A stretch of DNA of 10,841 bases from Hemicentrotus pulcherrimus (Eukaryota; Echinodermata; Echinoidea; Camarodonta; Strongylocentrotidae). The stretch spans positions 346,275 through 357,115 of the forward strand of contig BEXV01000166.1 of assembly GCA_003118195.1 (NCBI GenBank), in the 5' to 3' direction. Of this stretch, positions 1 to 7,474 are shown in pieces (position 1 is the first letter of the stretch; every line of letters starts with the position of its first letter). The translations under genes and the position numbers were made by a program. The notes below the pieces were generated by a model. That model ran no database searches. It was not told the DNA's origin and saw only the letters and a list, made by a program, of their open reading frames with translations.

Positions 1-12
1 GGGGGGGGGGGG
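1..12. repeat. Terminal homopolymer G run
   Basis: The window opens with twelve consecutive G residues. Together with the 31-base C run at the other end, this suggests that the sequence is a contig or read cluster broken at homopolymers. I infer no biological role. Confidence 0.85.
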
Positions 13-660
13 CGGTGGACCGAATGGGGTCATAGAGGCGGAGGAACTTGTGGTGTACTTTCTACCTGGGCGTAGGGAGATCACTTAAACCCACTTGCCT
101 CAGGGGAAAACCAAGGTACCGGTATGCTGTAGAAAAGTAAGTTAAAATCACAAGTCTCTCTACTGTTCTACAAGATAAGTAGATGGTCTTAAATTCAAGA
201 AATAGGCTACAGTATTTGTTCAGGTGATCTGAAAACCCAGATATAAACTGGGCCAGAAAAAAATACTAGTTTTACCATTACAAAATGTCAGGGCTAGATA
301 TGTTTTTGAACCACCTGCAAATGATATTTTAAGGTCATATTCGTAGGGAAACTTGATAAAGAATAAACAAAAGACATGATCATCTGCTAAAGAGCCAGAA
401 GGGTGTTAAACTCCTGCTCTTTTCCAGAGTTAATGCCCTTCTAGCTCTCAACAGACAATAAGTTTTTAAAATGTTATTGGACATTATCTTCATAACAAAG
501 TGACTGTGAAATATTTACCAAATTGGCATAGTTCATCGGCCAATGCAATTGCATGAAATGAACACTATAGAAGTCTTTATTTATCCTGCTGAAGGTTATT
601 TATTATTGCAATAATTGTGACCTATCCATGTACAATGTACATCCATGTAAATGGGGTGGA
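13..660. other. Non-coding stretch without recognisable gene
   Basis: No reading frame here resembles a known protein. The first 130 bases are more GC-rich than what follows and are open from the window edge to a TAA at 86-88 in one frame, but the peptide is not recognisable and is too short to support a gene. The only structured element is the hairpin repeat at 391-448. A short near-palindrome, ATGTACAATGTACAT, occurs at about 629-643. Confidence 0.5.
391..448. repeat. Palindromic hairpin repeat (CCAGAAGGG family), copy a
   Basis: The left arm AGAGCCAGAAGGGTGTTAA (391-409) is the reverse complement of the right arm TTAATGCCCTTCTAGCTCT (430-448) with three mismatches in 19, and the spacer is 20 bases. 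The same arm words recur in the cluster at 4491-5002 and, as half-motifs, near 9244-9297. It is therefore a dispersed foldback repeat rather than a chance palindrome. No coding capacity is visible. It may be a very small MITE or the core of a larger interspersed repeat; the family is not identified. Confidence 0.65.
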
Positions 661-674
661 AAACGAAATTATTT

Positions 675-893
675 CCATACATTAAATGTAGACATTCACT
701 TAATTATCAATCAAGCAATCAATCTATCTATCAAGCATTCATTCAATCGATTGATCAATCAATCAATAAATCAATCAATTATTTAGTCAGTTTAGCAATC
801 TATCAACCGATCAATTAGTCAATCTAATAATCATTCAATTGATTGATCAATCAATCAATCAATTATTTAATCAGTTCAGCAATAAATTACAAT
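675..893. repeat. TCAA-rich satellite-like block with internal duplication
   Basis: This block is a degenerate (ATCA/TCAA)n tract. It contains two longer units: 741-800 (ATTCAATCGATTGATCAATC and onward to TTTAGCAAT) and 833-883 (ATTCAATTGATTGATCAATC and onward to TTCAGCAAT). They are offset by about 92 bp, and the second lacks an 8-base AATAAATC stretch. The higher-order unit indicates segmental duplication of an already repetitive tract, not simple slippage alone. Each unit contains the palindromic core ATTGATCAAT. Confidence 0.8.
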
Positions 894-2530
894 TAATTTT
901 AATGTTTATGATGTAGCCTACACTGGGTGTATTTTCATAGGTGTTTAATGGCCTATATTTAGAAACCCCTTCCATATGTGGATCCCATTACATCAATTTC
1001 ATTGACAAATAGGAAAAGCATCTTGTACGCCCTGTGAACTGACCTATTTGTACCAAGGAGTCTTGACCGAGTTCTCGATTGTACGTACACAAAATATGAA
1101 CATGGACCTTGCCACATGTCCCAGGTATGAATGACAGCTCAAAGACTGAAGAAAAAAAGGGAAGAAATGCTGGGCATTGTGAACTTCATGAAAGAAATAT
1201 ATGCCTAGGCCTATTATAAGTTTCACTGTGATCCATTGTTTGTTACCCTGGCCATTGACATTTGTTCTTGGCTATATTTAAACAGCGATAGGGTAAGAGA
1301 TGGGTTGCAATTGGGTTAACTGTAAAGTTTGGTCGAAGGTTATGTTTATGGAAGTAAGGTTGAACAGGGAAAAAAATACTTAAAAAATTTTGGGGGCTAC
1401 TTTTCAAGCTTGCTTGCATGAAAATAACACTCTTTAATTTGTTTTGCATTGAACTCTGTGCAAATTATGGGGGGCTCTTGTATGACTTTCGGGGGCTCTT
1501 TGGGGCATTTCGGGGGCTAATTTGCCCCAAGCTCTCCTGTATTTTTTTCACTGAAGTTGAAGAACATAACTCCATGTTGTATTAAAATTTGATAAGCGAT
1601 CAATTATCATCATTGGGGCATGTGTCGCATAGTCTTAACATCTTACCAGCCGTCGTGCAGAAGAGAGACTGCAATAGGCTCTGAACCTAAAATTTGCAGA
1701 TTTAGGATCTGCTCAAGGCCTTAGGAATTGAGGTAAAGTGTCTAATTAGAGTATGTGCATGCCGACAAGCTATATGTATAAAACCCCCTTCTGATTACTA
1801 GCAGACAATGAAAATATCTGACATGAACAAATACTGTTCTTTGCTTTGGTAATTTATAAAGGAAGAACATATGTTTCAGGAAGACTAATGCATTACTTGC
1901 AAAGTTGGAAGGCTATGACAGCACTTCCATTTTTAAACAACGACAACAAAACCTGCTGCACAGTCAGCAATACGTGAGGAAATGCAAGTGCATTAAACTT
2001 AAAAAGGTGAAGGCATGTGAAGGTGTTGAGAGAAATTTAAACACACGGAGAGAAGAATTAACCTGGAACTAAAGATTACAAAGGTTAAAGCGAGCTCCAT
2101 CCCCACTAATCGATCCTTGACTCCTGAGCCTTCTAATGTCACACCAGATATCCAGATGCAGAGTTGAAAAGCTGCGTCATGACGTTGGATCAAAACATGT
2201 GTATCTGTCAGCATGTTCAGACTATAGGTTATTGATATGAAACTCGATCGTATGAAGAAACGTTGTATAAAGAATCATAGCATAGTGAAAAGAGCGTATC
2301 AAGACAACATGACAGCAGGCCAATCATTATTGGGCGCTCACGATTATCCTCCATCAGTTTTGTACGATTTTTTGTACTATATGACATTCAGACTAGAGTG
2401 GGACCATGATTCTTTGTTGAGTTGTTGTTCAAAGCAATCCTCAAACAGGCGTTTCGATAAACAACATTTCTTCTGTCCAACATTCAGACTAGGAAAAATA
2501 AATCTATTTATTGTGCATGTATATCCTGCT
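894..2530. other. Non-coding stretch, no supported gene
   Basis: Several 60-100 codon open frames exist on both strands (for example 1044-1226, 1243-1449 and 1999-2214 on minus, and 2237-2545 on plus). None shows a recognisable domain, sustained codon bias or splice-site framing, and the 2237-2545 frame runs into the foldback element at 2531. The stretch is AT-rich. A run of four GGGGGCT words lies at about 1389-1520. I see no RNA gene. Confidence 0.5.
1385..1530. repeat. Cluster of degenerate TTTCGGGGGCT words
   Basis: The word GGGGGCT occurs four times: TTTTGGGGGCTAC near 1388, TATGGGGGGCTCTTG near 1466, TTTCGGGGGCTCTTT near 1488 and TTTCGGGGGCTAATTT near 1509. The last three are spaced about 20 bases apart, so this is a small degenerate tandem repeat. 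No coding or structural role is apparent. Confidence 0.5.
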
Positions 2531-2650
2531 AATAGGGACTTTTAGATTTGCACGATGACAACGTGGACTGCTACTTTCGACGTCTTTTTAATGCACTGCC
2601 TCGAATGGACGTCACACGTATCAGTCCACGCAAATCTAAAAGTCCCTATT
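2531..2650. mobile_element. 120-bp foldback MITE with perfect 21-bp terminal arms
   Basis: The arm 2531-2551 (starting AATAGGGACTTTTAG, ending ATTTGC) is a perfect reverse complement of 2630-2650. Palindromy continues inward: CGTGGACTGCTAC...GACGTC on the left pairs with the complement of GACGTC...GTATCAGTCCACG on the right, after a roughly 10-base insertion in the left arm. Almost the whole element therefore folds back. If the flanking TA (2533-2534 and 2647-2648) is the target duplication, the element proper is 2535-2646 with termini GGGACTTTTAG. It has no coding capacity, as expected for a non-autonomous DNA transposon mobilised in trans. The superfamily is not assigned; a TA target would fit Tc1/mariner-like elements, but this is inference. 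Confidence 0.85.
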
Positions 2651-4235
2651 GAATCTGCTTGAAGACTTGGTTGATGTAGATGCCATAACTCTCCTTCCTT
2701 TGACTTCATGTTGTACTGAGCGAGGCTACAAGATTCGGCGGCGATGAATGTTATAGTCTGAACGCAGCGTTAGACCCCAGTACAAAGGATGTATTCTCCG
2801 ACATTAGAGGGGCCTTTTGTTTATGGCTGAGGAAGCGGGTACTTGTAAAAAGCATGAATTATGATCGTGGATGCGGCTAGTTAACCCACATACAAGGTAA
2901 TAGGATTTGTAAGGTGGGGTGCAGTAATCGGTGGAGTCACTTGTTATGTTCACACAGGCCCCGTTGAGGTTTTAAACTTTAAGGTAGAGAAATCCCTAAG
3001 TTATTAACAATTCCACTTACGATGGCGACGAGGGTTCACACAGGACCGAAACAAGGATTACCGGGTATTCAAAGTTTAACTACAAGCGGGGAGAGCATCC
3101 ACAGTTCACTGCATCCTCACGGCACATATAACTTCGTTCGAGGACCCCCTCCCCTTCCTGTAGTTACTGCACTAACCTTAAGATCCGTCCTGCTTCCTGA
3201 CTTCAAGTTAAATTAAAGTGTCGTAACCAAGAGTGCGTCTTCAGGGTTCCTAACTACAAGACAATTTAAAAGTTTATGATTACGACCTTAACTTTAAGTT
3301 AATGGACTGTCGTGTGAACCTTACTTCCGTTACTAAGATCCTGAACTTTGCAGGCTTTGTACAGATGCCCATTAGGAACCAAAGGAAATCTGGGATGATC
3401 TGTATCTCCATATGTAAGGTCATGTGATATCTGAAAGTGGCACAGCTGTATTTAACTCTACGGTAATTGCATTGGGAGCTAATTGTCCTTATTTGAGTTA
3501 GTTGCCCTTTAGAGGCAAGATTCAGGTTTTCGATCTGGTCCGCTACGTTCAACCAGGCCTTCGATAAAAAGAAGTATTCACCCTGCAAACCAATTCCATG
3601 ATGTTTTAAATTCTGCTTCATTGGTGTTTGTAAGCCTTACTGTCTAACTGAATTCAAATTCTGATTAATAAACATAGCTAACCAAAAATATGGGTGCACA
3701 CAAATCTAACTGTTAAATTAACTATAACTATGATACACATTATTTTTATTAGGATGAATGATCCATAAAAAAGAGAACGTTGAGTTCTGGGAACAGGTGA
3801 AGAATATTTTGTGAGTGTTACCATTGTTATAATATGCAAGTGTGGACGAACATCAGATACAAAATGTTCCCCGAAAAGCATGGCTCTTCAAATGCCTTCA
3901 TAAAATATGGCATGTAGCAGCATATATTACTCAGTGCTTGTAACTTTCTAACTTTTCTTCCAATGAATAAAGATGGAATGTCAGGTATCTGACTTAACTT
4001 GATTCGTCCTGATTTATGTTTCTTGAGAATGCAACTTATTAAGCTTTCATACATGTATCTAAAATAATTCAACACTGGCATTAATTCAACCAGTCCACTG
4101 TTTATTCTTGGATTACAAAAAAAAAGCACAAAATCATCAAATTTACAAAAGGTAATAGTTGTGAACTGTACATAGGATCTTGTTGCAAATTGTCAATTTT
4201 ATTTATTGATGAGTTTTCCCTGTAGTATTTGTATA
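2651..4235. other. Non-coding stretch, no supported gene
   Basis: The part from about 2700 to 3240 is less AT-rich than its surroundings. It contains a 64-codon open frame (3022-3216, plus) starting in a favourable context (ACGATGG), but the peptide has no recognisable family. A 113-codon minus-strand frame (3280-3621) and a 100-codon minus-strand frame (3827-4129) also lack recognisable motifs. The word GTTCACACAGG occurs twice (2948-2958 and 3034-3044), and GGTTCACACG occurs inverted at 3311-3320; this may be repeat debris. Nothing here supports a gene call. Confidence 0.45.
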
Positions 4236-4261
4236 ATTATACTTGTGTATTATACTTGTGT
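4236..4261. repeat. Exact 13-bp tandem duplication
   Basis: ATTATACTTGTGT at 4236-4248 is followed immediately by an identical copy at 4249-4261. It is a recent-looking short tandem duplication, most simply due to replication slippage. About 15 bases downstream lies an imperfect palindrome centred on TGCCCGGGCA (about 4276-4285). Confidence 0.8.
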
Positions 4262-4490
4262 ATTTCCTCATGCGTGCCCGGGCATGGCATGTGGGAGATT
4301 TTCAGACTAGCTAGTTTGCCTGGCGGGCTTGGCCAATTTGTTCTGTTTGTCCTGTGTATTAGACTTCTCTGGTTACTTCTCTATGGAGTGTCTCTGCCCT
4401 TATAATTCCAAGGATCCCCAAATATACCAGCTTTCATGTTTATGTGGGAAACCACAACCAGATAAAGGGAAAGCTTCCTGGTGATCTGAG

Positions 4491-4643
4491 GTATCCATGT
4501 GTCGAGAGCCAGTAGGGCGTTGATGCGTTAAAAGGAGATGGGTTAATGGCCTTCTGGCTGTCAGCAGGTGATCTGTCCTTCCAGGTGGTAATAGGGAAGG
4601 AAGGTCTTTCCCATCAGTACCCAAATAACTCAAGGGAGGAGCA
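4491..4643. repeat. Interspersed hairpin repeat, copy b (first unit of direct pair)
   Basis: This unit starts GTATCCATGTGTCGAGAGCC, includes AGTAGGGCGTTGATG and GGCCTTCTGGCTGTCAGCAG, and ends after CTTTCCCATCAGTACC. The unit at 4677-4840 matches it along most of its length. Internally, GAGAGCCAGTAGGGCG and CCTTCTGGCTGTC form diverged inverted arms, which links it to the hairpins at 391-448 and 4927-4964. An open minus-strand frame across it (4400-4633) is repeat-derived and resembles no protein that I recognise. Confidence 0.7.
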
Positions 4644-4676
4644 TATAGGCCTATTTCACTTCGAAAATTAGCAGAG

Positions 4677-4840
4677 GTATCGATCTGTTGAGAGACAGAT
4701 GGGCGTTGATGTCATGTAAAAGGATATAGGTGAATGACCTTCTGGCTCTCAAAAGATGATCCATCCTCCTAAGAATTATATTAATGCACTATAGGAGGAA
4801 GGCCTTTCCCATCAGTACCACCACACCAGGAAGAGCATGA
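4677..4840. repeat. Interspersed hairpin repeat, copy c (second unit of direct pair)
   Basis: Aligned with 4491-4643, this unit shares GGTATCGATCTG at the start, GAGAGACAGATGGGCGTTGATG, AATGACCTTCTGGCTCTCA, and GGCCTTTCCCATCAGTACC followed by GGAAGAGCATG at the end. The offset is about 186 bp at the start and about 197 bp at the end because of small insertions. Divergence suggests either an old local duplication or two independent insertions of one family. No coding capacity is seen. Confidence 0.7.
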
Positions 4841-4900
4841 ACCAGACGTCATTCACAATTGGAAAAATATGAGTGGTCTTAGTAGGTTTGCCATCAAGGT

Positions 4901-5002
4901 AGCAAGAAGGGTGTTAACACTGTCTGGAACCAGAAGGGCGATGACTTTAACGCCCTTCAGGCTCTGAACAGATGATGTTACATTATCACCCTTCTGCCTC
5001 TT
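4901..5002. repeat. Nested hairpin repeat, copy d
   Basis: Two concentric inverted repeats are visible. The inner pair is GAACCAGAAGGGCG (4927-4940) and CGCCCTTCAGGCTC (4951-4964), matching 12 of 14 around a 10-base loop. The outer pair is AGCAAGAAGGGTG (4901-4913) and CACCCTTCTGCCTCTT (4987-5002). All arms are variants of the same word found at 391-448 and in the two preceding units. The nesting suggests one copy inserted into another or a single longer foldback. Confidence 0.7.
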
Positions 5003-5050
5003 AATGGACATTATTATGAAAGTGTGAATGCACAACCACTGCATGTAGAG

Positions 5051-5073
5051 TTTATTAATAATAATAATAATAA
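5051..5073 (-). repeat. TAA/TTA microsatellite tail
   Basis: The plus strand reads as a run of TAA units. On the minus strand this is (TTA)n at the 3' terminus of the truncated retrotransposon, so it is more likely a retrotransposon tail than an independent microsatellite. Confidence 0.75.
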
Positions 5074-5088
5074 AAACGTTACTTATAA

Positions 5089-5117
5089 AGCGCTTACCAC
5101 CGAAGTCTCTAAGCGCT
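5089..5117 (-). other. 3'-terminal stem-loop of the retrotransposon
   Basis: AGCGCTTA (5089-5096) and TAAGCGCT (5110-5117) are perfect reverse complements with a 13-base loop. They lie about 15-20 bases from the TAA tail at the 3' end of the element. In LINE families, a conserved 3' hairpin next to a short simple tail is known to be recognised by the element's own reverse transcriptase; applying that role here is inference. Confidence 0.65.
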
Positions 5118-5239
5118 ACATACACATAATAGACTGATATACAATTACATCTTATGCAAAACTAAAAATGCAAATAAACCTACAAATTATAATACATACG
5201 GAATAGATCTAGTCTACATATCAAAGTGAACAGAGTTAA

Positions 5240-5461
5240 TTAATCATCAAACGCAATTTTAAATAAATGTGTCTTGAGACAAGTTTTGAACAGACTAATG
5301 GTTTGACAGTTTTTTACATTTAAAGGTAGTCTGTTCCAAAGTTCAGCAGAAGCTTTGCAAAAGGAGCGATTACCATAAGAAAAAGTCGACACAGAAGTAG
5401 ATAAGAGGTTTAATTGTGAAGATGACCGTAAATTGCGTGAGGGTTTGTATTCCTGAATCAA
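5240..5461 (-). pseudogene. Reverse transcriptase C-terminal remnant
   Basis: This 73-residue open frame ends at a TAA (complement of 5240-5242). It matches the familiar C-terminal signature of LINE reverse-transcriptase polyproteins in order: YKPSRNLRSSSQL (residues about 5-17), then TFSYGNRSFCKASAELWNRL (about 27-46), then LFKTCLKTHLFKIAF (about 57-71). The order of the LRSS, YG-RSF, A-LWN-LP and FK--LKT-LF elements follows the family pattern. No catalytic RT motif (YADD) or endonuclease domain is present. There is no credible start codon, because an in-frame stop precedes the segment and the frame opens on TTG. It is therefore a dead fragment of a longer ORF2. Confidence in family identity is high; confidence in the clade is low. 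Confidence 0.75.
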
Positions 5462-6939
5462 TTATTGCAGAAAATGTTCCACTAGTCTGGATGTACCACA
5501 GGCTGCTTATATGTAGTCCAGTGGCAAACCAGTTAACTTGAGTGGGTTTTGCAAAGATATGAATATAAAATAAAAATAACAATGGAACAGCATGTACAGG
5601 CTATAAAGGAAATCTTGGAAATTGCTCTCACATTTAGGCCTGTATTCACATATGGGCCTGTCATCATCAGCTTGACATTGCCAAATATCCAGCCATTTGA
5701 ACTACCGGTATCCCAATTGCAAATTATCCAGTCAAGATATATTGGGCTAGTTTGCAAAATATCCTGCTCTTTGGCATAATATCTCGCTATTTGTCCGGTG
5801 CGCCTTCATCAACCTCAAGACTCGCACTGTGCGCATACGCTAAGCAAAATATCTCGAGCCAATTTCTTGAGCTGATGAAAACTAAATTTGTAACTTTGGG
5901 ATTATTTCCCAAATCAGAAATAGCAGGTAATTTGGCAATCACGACCTGATGAAGACAGGCTAGCTTCTGTTGTTTGTGTGAATGGGGCGTAGATGAGATA
6001 GCACTAGCTAGAACCAGCTGGTTACTGACCTTGGGCCCTCTAGGGAACCCTTCAAATCAAGTCTTGGACCTGATTGGTATAAATCATTGGGTCTTGACCA
6101 CTTGTGGACTGATTGTTGTACATGTGACCTTATGAGGTCATTCCTCCTGTTGGGTCATACTACCTGGTAGGTAGATCCTGGTTAGTCTTCTGGCACAAAC
6201 CCTTTTCAGTTTACAGACATGCATCTTTGTAGGGCAGATCACATAACATTATATAACATAATAACACAGGGTCTGGATATGAAGACTGTCCACTGCATGT
6301 CAGAGGTCCTTTCCTAGAGCTGCTTCTGACATAGCCGGACCCCAACAATATTAGCTTAAACTTGAGGCTGTATTGAACCGTCTTTCCTCATCCCAAAAGA
6401 GTAATGTTCCTGCAGACTACGTCCTGGTTTGCACAAGTCATCTTGAAACAATTCAAGGTATATAACCAACACAGTTTGAATTGTATAACACGAAATACAA
6501 ATGTGTCTTTGTTGCTTTGATATTGGTTAAATGTTGAAGGTTTCCAAAGGCCCATTACCCACTTGATTTCTAAGCTGAATGATTTGCTGTTTCCTCAATT
6601 TGAACATGATTTTCCTTTGATGGAGGTAGCATCAAGGTCTTAAAGATTCCATGATGCTGACAACTTGTGAAATAGAGCAGGGATGCTACCTTCCTTTCTG
6701 GTACAAGAACAAAAAAGAAGAGACATATTGTTCTAGAAGAATATCAAAGTTAGTATTTGTAGTTCAACCTAGATTGATTAAATCTGATTTGCAGCAACTT
6801 TATTTCCTTTTGAATCAATAATAACTAGTAGTGATAATGATATGATAGTATCAGGGTCGCCACATCATTACTGCTACTCTTTTGCAATTATCATAACCCT
6901 GGCAAAAGGCCAGCATTGACAGGTATCCATTTCTCACTC
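5462..6939. other. Non-coding stretch, probably intron of the PLPP gene
   Basis: No supported exon is present. Overlapping open frames at 5533-5757 (minus), 5549-5779 (plus) and 5752-5949 (plus) have no recognisable motif. I looked for the preceding PLPP exon (TM1 and TM2 segments and the charged loop between them) on the plus strand and could not find it. The words AATATCC/AATATCTCG recur three times at about 5758-5855. A nuclear-receptor-like everted hexamer pair lies at 6125-6140. Confidence 0.45.
6125..6140. promoter_or_regulatory. Everted AGGTCA pair (ER4-like), speculative
   Basis: TGACCT-TATG-AGGTCA is a perfect everted repeat of the nuclear-receptor half-site with a 4-base spacer. 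A further GGGTCA half-site lies at 6152-6157. Nuclear receptors bind paired hexamers of this kind, but a 12-base match is also expected occasionally by chance. The site is about 1 kb upstream of the PLPP exon, and nothing else supports function. Confidence 0.2.
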
Positions 6940-7050
6940 CTGGTTCAAGGACAGATGTGGGTAGAATGTCTTGTTCAAGGATGTTAGCACCAAGAAGGGT
7001 TTAAACCCAAGTCCTTCTGTAAGTAAGTCAAAGGCCTTTACCAATGAAGA
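6940..7050 (-). mobile_element. Degenerate tRNA-derived SINE fragment
   Basis: Read on the minus strand, the fragment starts with TCATTGGTAAAGGC (about 7046-7033), which resembles the tRNA D-arm/A-box core, and continues to GGGTTTAAACCC (7008-6997). That word matches the Pol III B box GGTTCRANYCC at 10 of 11 positions. The A-to-B spacing of about 50 bases fits a tRNA. The following segment (complement of GTCTTGTTCAAGG, 6968-6980) resembles the region next to the tRNA head in common aquatic-animal SINEs. Mutations in the B box and arms mean that it is a fossil and not a functional tRNA. The SINE family name is unknown. Confidence 0.5.
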
Positions 7051-7103
7051 TTTCTATTTAATTTTCAATATCAGTAACCAATTATTATTTTGCTATTACC
7101 GGT

Positions 7104-7127
7104 AATCTTATTATTCTCTTATTTCAG
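7104..7127 (+). promoter_or_regulatory. 3' splice site (acceptor) of the PLPP exon
   Basis: A pyrimidine-rich stretch (TTATTATTCTCTTATTTCAG) ends with AG at 7126-7127, directly before the conserved PLPP reading frame. Homology to the family starts immediately after it. This supports a spliced internal exon rather than a translation start at the ATG at 7128-7130. In the frame used, the intron is phase 0. Confidence 0.75.
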
Positions 7128-7468
7128 ATGGTGGTGTGCGAATGGTTCCTCTACCGGTACTTTGTGAGATGCTCGGAAGAGGGGTCGCCATGGCGACCCT
7201 ACCAAAGGAAAAAGATGTGCTGTTGCTCTGTCCATCCCTGGGCAATCGCTCTATATTCCACCATCGGATCCTTCGGCCTCGGTGCTGCATTCACGTTGCT
7301 TCTGACAGACTCTGGAAAGTATATGATAGGACGATTGAGGCCGCACTTCATTTCTGTCTGCACACCCGATTGGTCGTCTATCAACTGTACAGATAGCAAT
7401 GGGTACCAGCAGTATGTCCAGGATATTCCGTGCCTTGGGACAGATACTCATCAACTTACAGATGGAAG
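7128..7468 (+). CDS. Phospholipid phosphatase (PLPP/LPP family), internal exon encoding TM3 and catalytic motif C1
   Basis: PLPP enzymes are six-pass membrane proteins that dephosphorylate phosphatidate, lysophosphatidate, ceramide-1-phosphate and sphingosine-1-phosphate with an extracellular or lumenal active site. This exon encodes 113 full codons plus two bases. Residues 1-13 continue a membrane segment ending in VVCEWFLYRYF; the Glu corresponds to the GE at the end of TM2 in vertebrate PLPPs. Residues 14-38 form a basic, Cys-rich cytosolic loop (RKKMCCC). Residues 39-60 are TM3. Residues 64-72 are the C1 motif K-x6-RP (KYMIGRLRP, with K64, R71 and P72). VCTPDWSSINCTD (77-89) matches the family and carries an NCT glycosylation sequon at 86-88. 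The retained Lys and Arg argue for an active PLPP rather than a catalytically dead PLPPR paralogue. Motifs C2 and C3 and the other membrane segments must lie on exons outside the window. The ATG at the first position is internal. Assignment to PLPP1, 2 or 3 is not possible. Confidence 0.92.
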
Positions 7469-7474
7469 GTATTT
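7466..7474 (+). promoter_or_regulatory. 5' splice site (donor) of the PLPP exon
   Basis: AAG|GTATTT places the exon end at 7468, after two bases of an Arg codon (phase 2). This agrees with the family: the next exon should begin by completing Arg and then run to the PSGH motif. The donor lacks G at +5, so it is weak. Read-through meets an in-frame TAG at 7476-7478 after Arg-Tyr-Leu. Near-identical sequences recur downstream at 7573-7582 and 8270-8286. Confidence 0.8.

Larger units (their letters stand above)
5051..5461 (-). mobile_element. 5'-truncated non-LTR retrotransposon 3' end
   Basis: Read on the minus strand, the segment begins with the C-terminal tail of a reverse-transcriptase ORF (5461-5240). 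It continues with about 120 bases of 3' UTR, then a short stem-loop (5117-5089), and ends in a (TTA)n-type simple tail (5073-5051). This order and the short tail are typical of LINE-like elements (CR1/L2/Jockey-like lineages of marine invertebrates) that were truncated at the 5' end during target-primed insertion. An in-frame stop directly abuts the 5' side of the open frame, and further upstream I cannot recognise RT sequence, so the truncation point is probably near 5461. I could not find a convincing target-site duplication. Clade assignment is uncertain. Confidence 0.75.

Noticed and set aside
1..135. Possible 3' end of an exon with GTAAGT donor at about 136
   Set aside because: AAAA-GTAAGT resembles a donor, but the open frames before it are short and unrecognisable.
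2237..2545. 102-codon plus-strand open frame
   Set aside because: No recognisable domain, and its 3' end lies in the inverted arm of the MITE at 2531.
3022..3216. 64-codon plus-strand frame with good start context
   Set aside because: The peptide is rich in Pro, Ser and Thr without a known motif, and there is no supporting splice or regulatory signal.
2948..3320. Three GGTTCACAC/GTTCACACAGG words, two direct and one inverted, as transposon ends
   Set aside because: Only 9-11 bases are shared, and there is no matching target duplication or further arm similarity.
3280..3621. 113-codon minus-strand frame
   Set aside because: The length is compatible with chance in AT-rich DNA; no motif or homology is recognised.
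4276..4298. p53-like site around TGCCCGGGCATGGCATG
   Set aside because: It does not fit two RRRCWWGYYY half-sites; it is only an imperfect palindrome.
5758..5855. Three AATATCC/AATATCTCG words as a CRISPR-like or satellite array
   Set aside because: Units are too short and irregularly spaced, and the genome is not prokaryotic.
7128..7130. ATG at 7128 as a translation start
   Set aside because: It directly follows a good acceptor AG, and the protein would lack the TM1-TM2 region found in all PLPPs. The Met is treated as internal.
7136..7396. Alternative plus-strand and minus-strand frames across the PLPP exon
   Set aside because: They are shadows of the conserved frame, which alone carries the K-x6-RP motif and family-like residues.
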